Shown here in pieces: positions 52,255 through 61,234 of a DNA stretch of 64,000 nt. Location of the stretch: contig CAZJLR010000001.1 of NCBI GenBank assembly GCA_964546815.1, positions 124,001 through 188,000 on the forward strand, written 5' to 3'. The position numbers and the translations under genes were made by a program. The number at the start of each line of letters is the position of its first letter. Within the stretch, counting starts at the first letter, position 1. The notes beneath the pieces were generated by a model. That model searched no databases, had not been told where the DNA came from, and was given only the letters and a program-made list of their open reading frames with translations. The DNA is from JAIEPM01 sp964546815 (GTDB taxonomy: Bacteria > Cyanobacteriota > Vampirovibrionia > Obscuribacterales > Obscuribacteraceae).

Positions 52255-54630
52255 TTACTTCTTGTTTTTCCAATCGGCCTGGTCTTTTTCGACACTCTTA
52301 GCCATGGTCTTAACAGCATCAATCAACCAGCTGCTGTCGCGGCTGCCTAAATCTTTCAAAATTGATTGAGCTGCGCCTTTCGTTCCCAGATGGACATTTG
52401 CAGTCTCATAGCCCATCGAATAAAGAAGCCTGGTTTCTTCCTTGAGATGGCTTAACTCTCCAAGTTCAATTTTCGAACGATTTGGTGCCAGACTTCGCAC
52501 AACCCAGGAGTCCTTCACAGCAACAAATGGATCGGGATCTCTAACCGCTGCTCCAAGTATTTCAGAGTAATAGCTCGTGCCGCCATTTTTGCCCTCTACA
52601 AAATTATTGGCAGAAGGAAGATGATTTTTGACTTCAGCTGCAAAATGCTGACCTTTGCTATCGCTTATCCCCACAAATCTTTGCCTGCCTAAGCTGCCCA
52701 CACCAGCCTGCCTTTGCCCATAACGTATGGAAGCATCGGCATCGGGCATGATTGACTTGATTGCTGCAATTGCATCCTTAGGTACCTGCGATTCAGGCAC
52801 GCTTGAAACTTGCTTGTCTAAATGCTTCCAGTAATGCGCTTCGTCGGGCATTTGACTCTTAGCTATTTCAGCCAACTTTGAATGCTTGCCGTCTAAAATA
52901 AACGGATCGCCTCCATCACGCAAGGACTGAGTATAGCCGTCAAGAACAGCTTCTGCGGCGTCTTTCAAGCCAATCTTCAAATGTTGCTGATCAATTAGAA
53001 GCTTTGCACTTGTAAGTAAACGCACAAGGTCATTTGTATAAGGCAACTTGTATGCTTCATCAAAATCGTTGATTCCCCATACCAGACGACCTTGCTTGTC
53101 GACCCAAGTACCGAAATTGTCCACATGCAAGTCACCAACAGAATTGACCACCGGGGCTTTCATCAACTCAGGATTAAGCTCAGGAAAAGTTTCTGCCCAG
53201 CGATAATAAGTTCCACGCAAAAACTGAAAGGGGTCACTTGCCATAGCCGCATGTTTTGCCGCCAGGTCTTCAGGCACAACTTTGATCTGGTCTTTTAACC
53301 ATTTTTCGTAAGCGTTAGTAGATGCAACTATGCTGCGAACACCGCCATATTCCACATTAGGCCGGAAATTCGGATTATCCTTAAACTGCTGCCACTCGGC
53401 TTTCCATAACTCGTTATATGTTTTACCTTCACTTGCGATTTGATTTCCCACTGTTTTGGGATCACTTACAAGTTCAGCAGTGACACCATTAGCAGCTCGG
53501 GTCTGAACACGATTTTCCACAAGACGGGCTGACGATTCGATGTTTGCACGCAAGGCAAGATAAGCACGTTCCGCAGCAGCCGGATCAGTCTTAGCAAGAT
53601 CTGCAATTTGCTGGTAAAACGGCTCAGAAAGTTTTGCCAGGCTTAAATGGGTAAGCTCATGAGCAAGCTTTGCTGCACCATCTTTCGAACTTAAAACAAC
53701 TGTATTTGATTCTGGCTTTGCTTGTGCATCTGCCTCGTCGCCGGCACTGCGCTTCACCCTGGCCAGAGGGTTCTCGCGCGCAATAGCTTTAAGTTCAGGA
53801 TCATCGAGATCGCGAGTCAAAATTTCGCGATCTACAGGCATTCCTTTACTCCAGGATTGCTTATGTATTGCCTCATCAATTACTTTATTCGCCCGCTCTT
53901 GTATGGCAGGCAAGGCCACATTTACGAAAGCACCTTGAGCCATCGATTGAAATCTTTCATCCCAACTTTCTTGATGCTTCAGACCCTGAATTGATGAAAC
54001 GAAGTTGCTTGCTTCGTACGAGCCCAACCCGCCAGCAGCGCCTACCGCGAAGCGCCCTGCAGCCTGGGTAAAGCCGGCAGCCAGAGGATTTGAAAAGAGT
54101 GGCAGAGTTTTGCCAAGCAATAAATTTCCACCGGAGAAAAGAGCAAAACCAGCCATAGTGCCAGCGGCGCTTCCCAAGCGAGTCTGACCTTCATCAGGTT
54201 TTTGAGCAAAGCTGTACAAACCAGCCCCAGCAATTTGAGCAACACTCTCATTGGTCATAAAGCGAGCGGCAGCGCCACGCAAAGCAAACTCTTCACCCAC
54301 AGCTCGCATGCCCATTCCAGCAAGTTTGCCGGCAGCAACATAAGGAATTATTGCACCGGCCGCACCAGAAACTGCTTGCACACACCAATCTGAGCTGAAT
54401 GTTTTGGCGGCAGGAACATGGTAAGTATCAAGCGGTTTATTCGCTAGCGTGTCATAAACCTGTATCAAGCCTGTTCCATTAGCAAATGGATGCCAGACAT
54501 TGTCAGCCAACCAATTGTCGTTGTTGCGAGCAATTAAGTCTGAATGAGTTAATTCAACTAACGGCGATCGGTCCACAGGACATACAGCTCCGAGATTTCT
54601 CCAATTTTGATTGTAGGCACAGGCAAGCAT
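52255..54630 (-). CDS. DUF2252-domain protein with N-terminal glycine-rich helical region
   Basis: A 791-residue protein. Residues about 430-790 match the DUF2252 family: FLRGTYYRWAETFPEL, then GDLHVDNFGTW and INDFDEAYKLPYTNDLVRL. The GDxHxxN and DFD motifs are the kinase-like catalytic core (compare aminoglycoside phosphotransferase folds). The first 260 residues contain Gly/Ala-rich helices (AAGAIIPYVAAGKLAGMGMRAVG, AGTMAGFALFSGGN) that look membrane-active. A middle helical region (about 290-420) contains LAHELTHLSLAKL, an HExxH-like segment (HELTH) suggestive of a zinc peptidase. The function is unknown. It stands alone between gpsA and the oppBC pair. Confidence 0.75.
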   Translation of the reverse strand: MLACAYNQNWRNLGAVCPVDRSPLVELTHSDLIARNNDNWLADNVWHPFANGTGLIQVYDTLANKPLDTYHVPAAKTFSSDWCVQAVSGAAGAIIPYVAAGKLAGMGMRAVGEEFALRGAAARFMTNESVAQIAGAGLYSFAQKPDEGQTRLGSAAGTMAGFALFSGGNLLLGKTLPLFSNPLAAGFTQAAGRFAVGAAGGLGSYEASNFVSSIQGLKHQESWDERFQSMAQGAFVNVALPAIQERANKVIDEAIHKQSWSKGMPVDREILTRDLDDPELKAIARENPLARVKRSAGDEADAQAKPESNTVVLSSKDGAAKLAHELTHLSLAKLSEPFYQQIADLAKTDPAAAERAYLALRANIESSARLVENRVQTRAANGVTAELVSDPKTVGNQIASEGKTYNELWKAEWQQFKDNPNFRPNVEYGGVRSIVASTNAYEKWLKDQIKVVPEDLAAKHAAMASDPFQFLRGTYYRWAETFPELNPELMKAPVVNSVGDLHVDNFGTWVDKQGRLVWGINDFDEAYKLPYTNDLVRLLTSAKLLIDQQHLKIGLKDAAEAVLDGYTQSLRDGGDPFILDGKHSKLAEIAKSQMPDEAHYWKHLDKQVSSVPESQVPKDAIAAIKSIMPDADASIRYGQRQAGVGSLGRQRFVGISDSKGQHFAAEVKNHLPSANNFVEGKNGGTSYYSEILGAAVRDPDPFVAVKDSWVVRSLAPNRSKIELGELSHLKEETRLLYSMGYETANVHLGTKGAAQSILKDLGSRDSSWLIDAVKTMAKSVEKDQADWKNKK

Positions 54631-54787
54631 CCATAAATGGGGAGATTACGACACTAATTTCACTCCAAAGATGCATGACAAAGGCTCGAAACCAGCCAGC
54701 GCAGGGCATTCGAGCGTGCTTACAATTTAGATTCAGCCCTGCAAGGGACTTTAGGGATCCGAGCAAATGCTGGATGCTAAAAATCAA

Positions 54788-55690
54788 TCAGCGACGGAGG
54801 GTACGGGGATCAAGCGCATCGCGAAGAGCATCACCCAGCTGGTTAAATGAGAGAACTGTAACGAAAATGAATAGACTGGGGAAAAGAATCAAATGAGGGT
54901 GCGTGCGCAGAGAACGCCAACCATCAGAAGCTAGAGTCCCCCAACTACAGGCCGGCGGCGAAAGACCCAATCCAATAAAGCTCAACGTAGACTCGGACAA
55001 AATGGCAGATGGCACAGTGAAAGTGAGCGCAACAATGATAGGTCCCATCGCATTTGGCAGCAGGTGCTTGATTATAATTTCGGCAGTGCCTCTGCCTGCC
55101 GCCCGAGCAGCATCGACAAATTCTTCACTTTGAAGTTGCAACAACTGAGCTCGCACTAGACGAGCCGTGCCCATCCAACTTACAAGACCTAGCGAAAGAA
55201 GAATACCGATTGTTCCTCGCCCAACCCAAACACCAATCAATATCATCACCAATAAATCGGGCAAGGCATAGGCAATATCTACACCACGCATCAATACATT
55301 GTCGATTTTGCCACCGTAAAATCCGGCAATAGAACCATATGTAGTACCAATTAAAAATGCCATCCCGGCGATAGTCACACCGATTGCAATCGACAAGCGC
55401 GCACCGTAAATCACACGCGCAAGCAAGTCACGCCCCAATTCGTCGGTTCCCATTAAATGCTGCATCGATGGCGCAGCCAGAATATCGTTGCTGGTTTGAT
55501 CAAATCCGTAAGGACAAAGAGGAATCCCGAGCCATGATGAAAGGGAGACAGCCAACAAAGCAACAATAATCCAGAAACAAAGCATGGCACGAGGCATTTT
55601 CAAAAGCCTGAACCAGGCTTGAGTCCAGAGCCCCTGATAGCTCTTGCCAGACGCGCCTTGTTCTGCAACTGGACTTGCGGGACTTGCCAC
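54788..55690 (-). CDS. Peptide/nickel ABC transporter permease (OppC/DppC-like)
   Basis: Inner-membrane permease of 300 residues. The N-terminal helix is followed by the extracytoplasmic GTDELGRDLLARVIYGARLS, the OppC signature. The ABC-coupling EAA motif is VDAARAAGRGTAEIIIKHLLPNA. The C-terminal SFNQLGDALRDALDPR is typical. The GTG start abuts the OppB stop directly, with GGAGGG upstream. No ATPase subunits (OppD/F) follow; after the stop comes a 157-base gap and then the DUF2252 gene. Confidence 0.93.
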   Translation of the reverse strand: MASPASPVAEQGASGKSYQGLWTQAWFRLLKMPRAMLCFWIIVALLAVSLSSWLGIPLCPYGFDQTSNDILAAPSMQHLMGTDELGRDLLARVIYGARLSIAIGVTIAGMAFLIGTTYGSIAGFYGGKIDNVLMRGVDIAYALPDLLVMILIGVWVGRGTIGILLSLGLVSWMGTARLVRAQLLQLQSEEFVDAARAAGRGTAEIIIKHLLPNAMGPIIVALTFTVPSAILSESTLSFIGLGLSPPACSWGTLASDGWRSLRTHPHLILFPSLFIFVTVLSFNQLGDALRDALDPRTLRR

Positions 55691-56611
55691 CTAACCCTCC
55701 ACTTTCATGCGCGGGTCGAGGAACATATAGGCAATGTCTACAATCATGTTTGTAAATATGAGCAAAACACCGAATATCAAAGTGGTGCCAATAATTAAGT
55801 CATAGTCGCGATTAGTTACAGCAGTTATGAAAAAGCGCCCCATGCCTGGAATGGCATAGATATACTCCACAACGAAAGACCCAGTAATTAAAATTGCAGT
55901 CAGGGGGCCCAAAACAGTTACAACTGGAATCAATGCATTACGCAGCACATGCCTCATAACTGTGTCCCAATAACTCAAGCCCTTGCAGCGTGCTGTGCGA
56001 ACCCAATCGCGTTCGAGCACTTCCAGAACGCTAGATCGCGTTAAGCGAGCAAGATATGCTGTCGGGCTGGCAGCTATAGTCAAAGCCGGCAATATCATGT
56101 GCTTAGGCGACTCCCAGAGAGCCACCGGCAAGACTTTGAAATAAATACCAAAAACAAAAATCAACAAAGCACCAACAACAAATCCTGGAACGGAAACACC
56201 AAGACTTGCAACAAGCATGCATGCGCCATCAGTGAAAGATCCACGCTTGAGAGCTGCAGCTGTCCCGAGAGGAACACCGACAGAGATTGCAATTGCCAGC
56301 CCCAATAAACCTAATTGCAACGAAACAGGAAAGGCATCAGCCAAAATATCATTTACAGTGCGATTGGCATATTTGTACGAAACACCAAGGTCGCCCTGAC
56401 AAAGGCGCCCCATATACAATCCGTACTGCTCAATTACTGGTTTATCGAGGTGATATTTGGCTTTTATATTTGCCACTATCTCTGGTGGCAATGCTTTATC
56501 GAGATCGAAAGGACCGCCCGGCACAAAACGAACCATCAAAAAAGTTAGTGTGGCAACTATCCACAAAACAGGAATGGCCGACAAAGCTCTCTTGAATACC
56601 AGCGAAAACAT
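55691..56611 (-). CDS. Peptide/nickel ABC transporter permease (OppB/DppB-like)
   Basis: Permease of 306 residues forming a heterodimer with the OppC-like protein. It begins with the usual single helix and VRFVPGGPFD, then the coupling EAA-type loop RDWVRTARCKGLSYWDTVMRHVLRNA and ends IVDIAYMFLDPRMK. It has about six helices. It transports oligopeptides or similar solutes with ATPase and binding-protein partners. The OppA-like lipoprotein gene 5 kb away (61866-63473) is the nearest candidate partner. Confidence 0.94.
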   Translation of the reverse strand: MFSLVFKRALSAIPVLWIVATLTFLMVRFVPGGPFDLDKALPPEIVANIKAKYHLDKPVIEQYGLYMGRLCQGDLGVSYKYANRTVNDILADAFPVSLQLGLLGLAIAISVGVPLGTAAALKRGSFTDGACMLVASLGVSVPGFVVGALLIFVFGIYFKVLPVALWESPKHMILPALTIAASPTAYLARLTRSSVLEVLERDWVRTARCKGLSYWDTVMRHVLRNALIPVVTVLGPLTAILITGSFVVEYIYAIPGMGRFFITAVTNRDYDLIIGTTLIFGVLLIFTNMIVDIAYMFLDPRMKVEG

Positions 56612-56774
56612 TAATAGTAAAACCAGGAATCACTGCGCTACTTATAGCACAGTGTCGGGTCTGCCTCAAGACTGAAAGACCGGCACCAGGTGCCCAAAAG
56701 CCATGCTCAGAGCAAGGCGACTTGCTGCAAAGCAGTAGACATCAATAGCGCTTGTTAACTCATACTGAATTCAG

Positions 56775-58253
56775 TTATTGAGCACGACTGGCTCTGTCTT
56801 CAACCTGAGCCTGAATCGAGCGACAATTTTTACTCAGCATATCGTAGTAATCATTTGCCTCTTCCCACTGGCTCTCTTCAGCAGCATCGGTCAACCTGGC
56901 GGTGAGTTTACTGGTCATTAGCATTCCTAGTGAAGCAAATGGACCTTTAAGAGAATAAGCAAAATGGCCGATCGAGCGAACATCGCGATCATCTATGCTC
57001 ATGCGCAAACACAGCATTAGCGTGTTTGTCGATGGCAAAAACATCTCAAAGATCTCGTTCAGTTCTTCTTTGGTATATGTCTTTCGCAAAGCAGACATGT
57101 CTAGCTCTTCTTCGTAATCAGCAATACTGAGGTCTTTATCGTCTTTTATTTTGCTTCGTCGCAAACACCATTCCATTACTTCTTGCAAAAGGTTAGCGCT
57201 TGCACCTTTAGGCAAATATTCGTCCATGCCAGCCGATAAACAGCGTTCACGATCATCTTCGCGATCGTAAGAAGTCATTGCAATAATCGGCACATGTCGA
57301 CCTGTATTCAACTCGGCTTTGCGAATCTCCTTGGTCGCTTCAAATCCATCCATAATCGGCATGTCGCAATCCATGAATATAAGCGCATAGTTACCGCTAA
57401 GTGCTTTTTCTACGCCTTGCTGTCCATTGGATGCAAACTCAGCCTCAAAGTTCAATTTCTGCAAACGCTTCGCCAGCAGTTTTTGATTTATAGCAATATC
57501 GTCAATTACCAAAACCTTGTTAGAATCAACGGCATCATAGTTTTGTTCAGGCGGACGCTCACTTGTGCGGGGCACTTCGTATTCGTCAGTATCTCCTCGC
57601 GCTTCTCTTTTGCGTCTTAGCCTGTCTTCCAGCTGCTCAATTTCGCCGCTAGCATTTGCGATTTCGAGCACTTCTCTATCATAGGCTTTGCAAGCCAGAG
57701 ACAGACGCTGCTCAAGTTTCACCAGAGAACTTACGTCAATAAAACATGCTGCTTTTGCTTTTTCTTTCCCATCAGGCGAATCAAGTTGTGTCACCAGACA
57801 GGCAAGCGTTTTTTCTATGCCATTTTCGCCAGACTTGATGTTTATTCTGGGCTCAAATATTTCAAGGTCTGATAATTCTTTTTTCCAGGGCAAATCGTCT
57901 TTGTTTAGTGCTTTGTTTTTCTCATCGCAAAACTTTAAAGCTTCAAGACCATTGCCAAACAATGGTTCGGATGGTTCTTTCTCTAAAAGCAAATGCTCTA
58001 AACCAGAACTGAAAGACTTAAAATCGCCACTCTGGGAAAACAACGCAGCGTTAAGATCGACCTTCAAGTTTATCTGACGCAAAGTTTCGGTAATTTGGCT
58101 GAGCTGCGTCGAACTGTTTGCAACGATGCTCTGCAAAGTAAGACGCAGCAATCTCAAGGCTTTCAAGTCGTGCTGGAAATCCAGCTCGGTGTCTAAAGAC
58201 CTATTCAGTGCTTTTATTTGGTTCTGGAGTCGACCAATGCTGTCGTCAGGCAT
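56775..58253 (-). CDS. Response-regulator protein with N-terminal helical region and HPt-like C-terminal domain
   Basis: A 492-residue soluble signalling protein. The first 230 residues are helical with coiled-coil stretches, no known domain. A receiver domain (about 250-370) has the acidic pair in LVIDDIA, the acceptor Asp in LIFMDCDMPIMDG, MTSYDRE and the Lys in YLPKGAS; all are intact. The C-terminal 100 residues resemble a histidine phosphotransfer domain, ending in SIGHFAYSLKGPFASLGM. In HPt domains the His of 'AHxLKG' accepts the phosphate, and here that position is Tyr (AYSLKG). The HPt is thus probably non-functional as a relay, or a nearby His has taken over. No kinase is adjacent. 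Confidence 0.82.
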   Translation of the reverse strand: MPDDSIGRLQNQIKALNRSLDTELDFQHDLKALRLLRLTLQSIVANSSTQLSQITETLRQINLKVDLNAALFSQSGDFKSFSSGLEHLLLEKEPSEPLFGNGLEALKFCDEKNKALNKDDLPWKKELSDLEIFEPRINIKSGENGIEKTLACLVTQLDSPDGKEKAKAACFIDVSSLVKLEQRLSLACKAYDREVLEIANASGEIEQLEDRLRRKREARGDTDEYEVPRTSERPPEQNYDAVDSNKVLVIDDIAINQKLLAKRLQKLNFEAEFASNGQQGVEKALSGNYALIFMDCDMPIMDGFEATKEIRKAELNTGRHVPIIAMTSYDREDDRERCLSAGMDEYLPKGASANLLQEVMEWCLRRSKIKDDKDLSIADYEEELDMSALRKTYTKEELNEIFEMFLPSTNTLMLCLRMSIDDRDVRSIGHFAYSLKGPFASLGMLMTSKLTARLTDAAEESQWEEANDYYDMLSKNCRSIQAQVEDRASRAQ

Positions 58254-58378
58254 TTTCTCTGCAATCTAAACGGTGCCCGATTCTACGTACCCTTTTTTCA
58301 GGTAAACCACATCTTACAGGTTGCAGATAGCCAAAATTTCAATACTCGACAGATTTTAGTGTTTAAGGCAAAATCAAA

Positions 58379-59041
58379 CTAAAACGACAGATGTCTTGGC
58401 AAAGCAATGTTTTTCGCCGTTTCTGCTTTAGCTGCGGCAAAGTTGCCTTCGGTTAACTGGCGGCAGGCTAGCTTGTAAGCATAATAACGGGAGTTTTCCT
58501 CACCCTCAAATGGATTAAAGCTAGATCTTCCTGATGGACGCCATTCAAGCGGGGTTTCACGAGCTGCACTGTTCCATTTAGACCATGACTCAGCAGCACT
58601 CAATCGCGGCAATTCAACTGGGGCTTTGCCACCGAGGGGAACTACGTCTGGTCCTTCAACCAATTGCTTTAAGTACTTAAGAGAAGAAGACTCAGCTTCA
58701 GCACTCAATCCGGCAACAGCTCTTTCTGAGCTAACGAATAGATTGCGAATCATTCCACGTCCAAAAGTGGTTGCGCCTAAAGCCAGCACGGCCGCAACTG
58801 TAATACTTGCATAAGGGTGCTCAGTGACTATATCTGGCAAAGCAAGCATTTTGCCATGACCATCATGCTTTGTAGGCTCCTTACTTAAAAGCTCAGAAGC
58901 GCTAAGGCTGTGTGCTGATGTCATGCCTGATGTTTTAACTTGCAAGTGGAGCTCTCTGGCTTGCCAGGACGGCTGAGCTGATTCAGCACTAAGCCCAGTT
59001 TCGACTTTAGACTCATTAGAGCGAAAATTAGCTTCTTCCAT
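58379..59041 (-). CDS. Hypothetical protein with one membrane helix
   Basis: A 220-residue protein that I cannot assign. The first 75 residues are polar and Ser/Glu-rich. One membrane-like helix lies at about 78-95 (ASITVAAVLALGATTFG). The rest is soluble with a Trp-containing stretch (AAESWSKWNSAARETPLEWRPSG) and a helical end (YYAYKLACRQLTEGNFAAAKAE). The start ATG at 59041 is not strongly supported by a Shine-Dalgarno. It is separate from its neighbours. Confidence 0.55.
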   Translation of the reverse strand: MEEANFRSNESKVETGLSAESAQPSWQARELHLQVKTSGMTSAHSLSASELLSKEPTKHDGHGKMLALPDIVTEHPYASITVAAVLALGATTFGRGMIRNLFVSSERAVAGLSAEAESSSLKYLKQLVEGPDVVPLGGKAPVELPRLSAAESWSKWNSAARETPLEWRPSGRSSFNPFEGEENSRYYAYKLACRQLTEGNFAAAKAETAKNIALPRHLSF

Positions 59042-59131
59042 GCCTGCACCCCAAAAGTTACTTTGCAGTATTACTTTCGCGCTGCCGAACTGAAAAATTC
59101 CTGAATTTCCAAATTAAATCCTAAATGTTGC

Positions 59132-60328
59132 CTAGGCAAATTTAGATTTCAATTTGAGAAACGGCATCTCGACCAAATAATAAGACAGAGCGGCCGCTGT
59201 GATGATAAGCCCATACTGTATTGCTTCTGCTTCGGCACCGTGCTTACAGAAATAATTCCAGTAGTATGAGCAATAGATTGTGTGTACCAGCGGATGCCAC
59301 AAATAAATACCGTATGATAATTTGCCCAGCCACACAGCAACAGGGTTACTGAAAAACAAGGTTGCAAGAGCACGGGGAGCCAATATCAAAGACATGATTA
59401 AAGAGCTGAACAAGAAATGCACAAATGGCATTTTTGCCTGCCAGAGCATAAACTGCTGCTCTTTCTGTCCATCACCAGGATGCCCCAACCCAATGCATGT
59501 TTGAAAAACCATCCAGAGTATAAGCATCTGCACCAAACCACGCCCGAGAACCTTCTGCAAGAATTCGCGTGTTTTTGTATTTGCAAGCAAAATAGCAATC
59601 AATGAGCCATACATCAAGGTATCAACCCTGGTATCAAAACCATGGTAAATTCGAAACCAATCGGCGCCCTGACTGATCAAATATCCGCGCCACAAGTAAA
59701 CCGCAGCAGTAACAGAAAGCACCACTTTGACTATATGTTTGTGAGCAAAGCGCATCAAATTCGGCCAAATAAGATAGAACTGTTCTTCCACACCTAGAGT
59801 CCAGAAGTGTGAAACACCCATTTTCAGGGGAATCAGATTCCAGCCAAATGCTAAATCCAGGTTTGTGAGATAAAGCGAAGTATATACAAACGGCATCAAA
59901 TGGTGATCGCCGCCAAGACAATGCCAGTAAATTGCTCCGCCGATGCAGAGATAATAAGCCGGAGCAATCCTGAGCCATCGTCTTACGTAAAAATTCTTCA
60001 GGCTGATATCGCCTTTCTTTTTTTGCTCTTTCAGAAGAATTGAAGTAATCAAATAACCACTAATTAGAAAGAACATGTCGACAGTAAACCAGGCATTTAA
60101 CCAGTGGCTGAATACTGATGTGTAATGCCCAATGTCGTGATATCCAAGAATTAGCAAAACAGAAATGCCACGCAAGCCATCAAGCGCCGGAATATAGCCG
60201 AGCGTATATTCAGACGAAGCGCTTTTCAGGGGCGCTTTTGCAGCAATTGCATCTGGACTTTTACTGGCTGTTTCAGCTGCTGACACTAAAAACCTGCACG
60301 CGGTATTGACAGCTGATATTACTAGCAA
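59132..60328 (-). CDS. Acyltransferase-3 family membrane protein (OafA/NodX-like)
   Basis: A membrane O-acyltransferase of 398 residues with about ten helices. The first conserved block IPALDGLRGISVLLILGYHD contains the expected Arg and His. MFFLISGYLITSILL is the second block, and FYVRRWLRIAPAYYLC the third. These proteins acetylate exported sugars (O-antigen, peptidoglycan, exopolysaccharide). The first 45 residues are an Ala/Ser-rich extension outside the fold. It provides a second O-acylation function in the window, besides the MBOAT cassette. The start may be anywhere in the extension. Confidence 0.88.
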   Translation of the reverse strand: MLVISAVNTACRFLVSAAETASKSPDAIAAKAPLKSASSEYTLGYIPALDGLRGISVLLILGYHDIGHYTSVFSHWLNAWFTVDMFFLISGYLITSILLKEQKKKGDISLKNFYVRRWLRIAPAYYLCIGGAIYWHCLGGDHHLMPFVYTSLYLTNLDLAFGWNLIPLKMGVSHFWTLGVEEQFYLIWPNLMRFAHKHIVKVVLSVTAAVYLWRGYLISQGADWFRIYHGFDTRVDTLMYGSLIAILLANTKTREFLQKVLGRGLVQMLILWMVFQTCIGLGHPGDGQKEQQFMLWQAKMPFVHFLFSSLIMSLILAPRALATLFFSNPVAVWLGKLSYGIYLWHPLVHTIYCSYYWNYFCKHGAEAEAIQYGLIITAAALSYYLVEMPFLKLKSKFA

Positions 60329-60652
60329 GCACTTTCAACCACTTGAGTAGGCTCTAATACGAGCACTGGAGTGCAAGCTAAGCTCAATCAATTCGATGTC
60401 TTGACTCGATTATTTCGAGTTCATCTTTGCTTTTAGCTAGCCCTACGAAACGATATTTCATTCGTGTATACGGCAAAATTCGCGCAGAGCAGAAGCAGAA
60501 CAAAAAGGTCAGAAAAGCTTACGAACAAATGCTTTACACAGTTTCGATTTTTGATTTAGAATAGTTGAAGCGATCTTGCGTAAGCCCGATTATATTGATT
60601 CATAACTCTAATTTCTTCGATCGCTAAATTTCTCAATTGGAGAATTAGTGTT
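60329..60652. other. Divergent intergenic region with inverted repeats and a promoter
   Basis: The 324 bases between the acyltransferase-3 gene and the AbiEi-like gene hold no ORF of note. Inverted repeats are GCACTGGAGTGC (60363-60374) and ACTCGA-TTATT-TCGAGT (60404-60420). The promoter of the AbiEi-like gene lies in the right half (separate entry). CAATTGGAGAA before 60653 contains its GGAG ribosome-binding site. Confidence 0.45.
60533..60562 (+). promoter_or_regulatory. Sigma-70-type promoter upstream of the AbiEi/DUF6088-like gene
   Basis: TTTACA (60533-60538) and TAGAAT (60557-60562) each differ from consensus at one base and are 18 bases apart. Transcription would begin near 60570, leaving an 80-base leader. 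A GATC-containing dyad (GCGATC...GATCGC, 60571-60626) lies in that leader and could be an operator. Confidence 0.5.
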
Positions 60653-61234
60653 ATGCCTTCAGTTGCTGCAAAAATTTCAGCATTTGCCAGCAACATCACT
60701 GAAAATGTGATGTTTACCACTGGTCAATTGCTCCATTTGGGCAATCGCAATTCAATTGACATTCAGCTATGCCGAATGGTGAAAAGTGGCGTTATTAAAA
60801 GGCTCGCCTCAGGTGTTTTTATGAAGCCTTCGGCAAAACACGCAGTGCCTACGGCTGGCGAAATAGCTAAAATAAAAGCCGAAAGATTTGGCAAAATAAT
60901 CGGCGACAGACTGCCAGCAAAAGCAACTTCAAAAGCAGTTTTCTACACAAATGGCTGCAAAAGCTCCTTTAAATCAATACAGGGACGGCTTTATTTCAAA
61001 CAAAGAGCGATCCGCAATCTAAAACACAACACTGCGGCCACTCCACAAAACGAGAGAATTCAGAGCGTGCTGATTTTAGAAAGTCCAAAGCAGCCAGTAC
61101 TTTCAAAACAAATCAATGAAAACAACCAAATTGAACATTTGCAAATCGAAGCACTAGAACTCGCATCTAGACTGGCATATTTGCTAAACCGAATATTAGC
61201 AATCAAGAAATGGACCTTGCAAGAGCAGTATTAG
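60653..61234 (+). CDS. DUF6088 / AbiEi-antitoxin-like winged-helix protein
   Basis: A 193-residue protein. The first 130 residues match the pattern of DUF6088/AbiEi N-terminal proteins: MFTTGQLLHLGNRNSIDIQL, then VKSGVIKRLASGVFMKP (winged helix with the basic recognition wing), then PTAGEIAKIKAERFGKII, AVFYTNG and the strand-rich LYFKQRAIRNL. AbiEi is the antitoxin and autorepressor of the type IV AbiE toxin-antitoxin system. No AbiEii nucleotidyltransferase toxin gene follows. Instead a non-coding repeat array begins 60 bases after the stop. The protein may act as a stand-alone DNA-binding protein, possibly on that array (inference). The ATG has GGAG upstream. Confidence 0.75.
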   Translation: MPSVAAKISAFASNITENVMFTTGQLLHLGNRNSIDIQLCRMVKSGVIKRLASGVFMKPSAKHAVPTAGEIAKIKAERFGKIIGDRLPAKATSKAVFYTNGCKSSFKSIQGRLYFKQRAIRNLKHNTAATPQNERIQSVLILESPKQPVLSKQINENNQIEHLQIEALELASRLAYLLNRILAIKKWTLQEQY

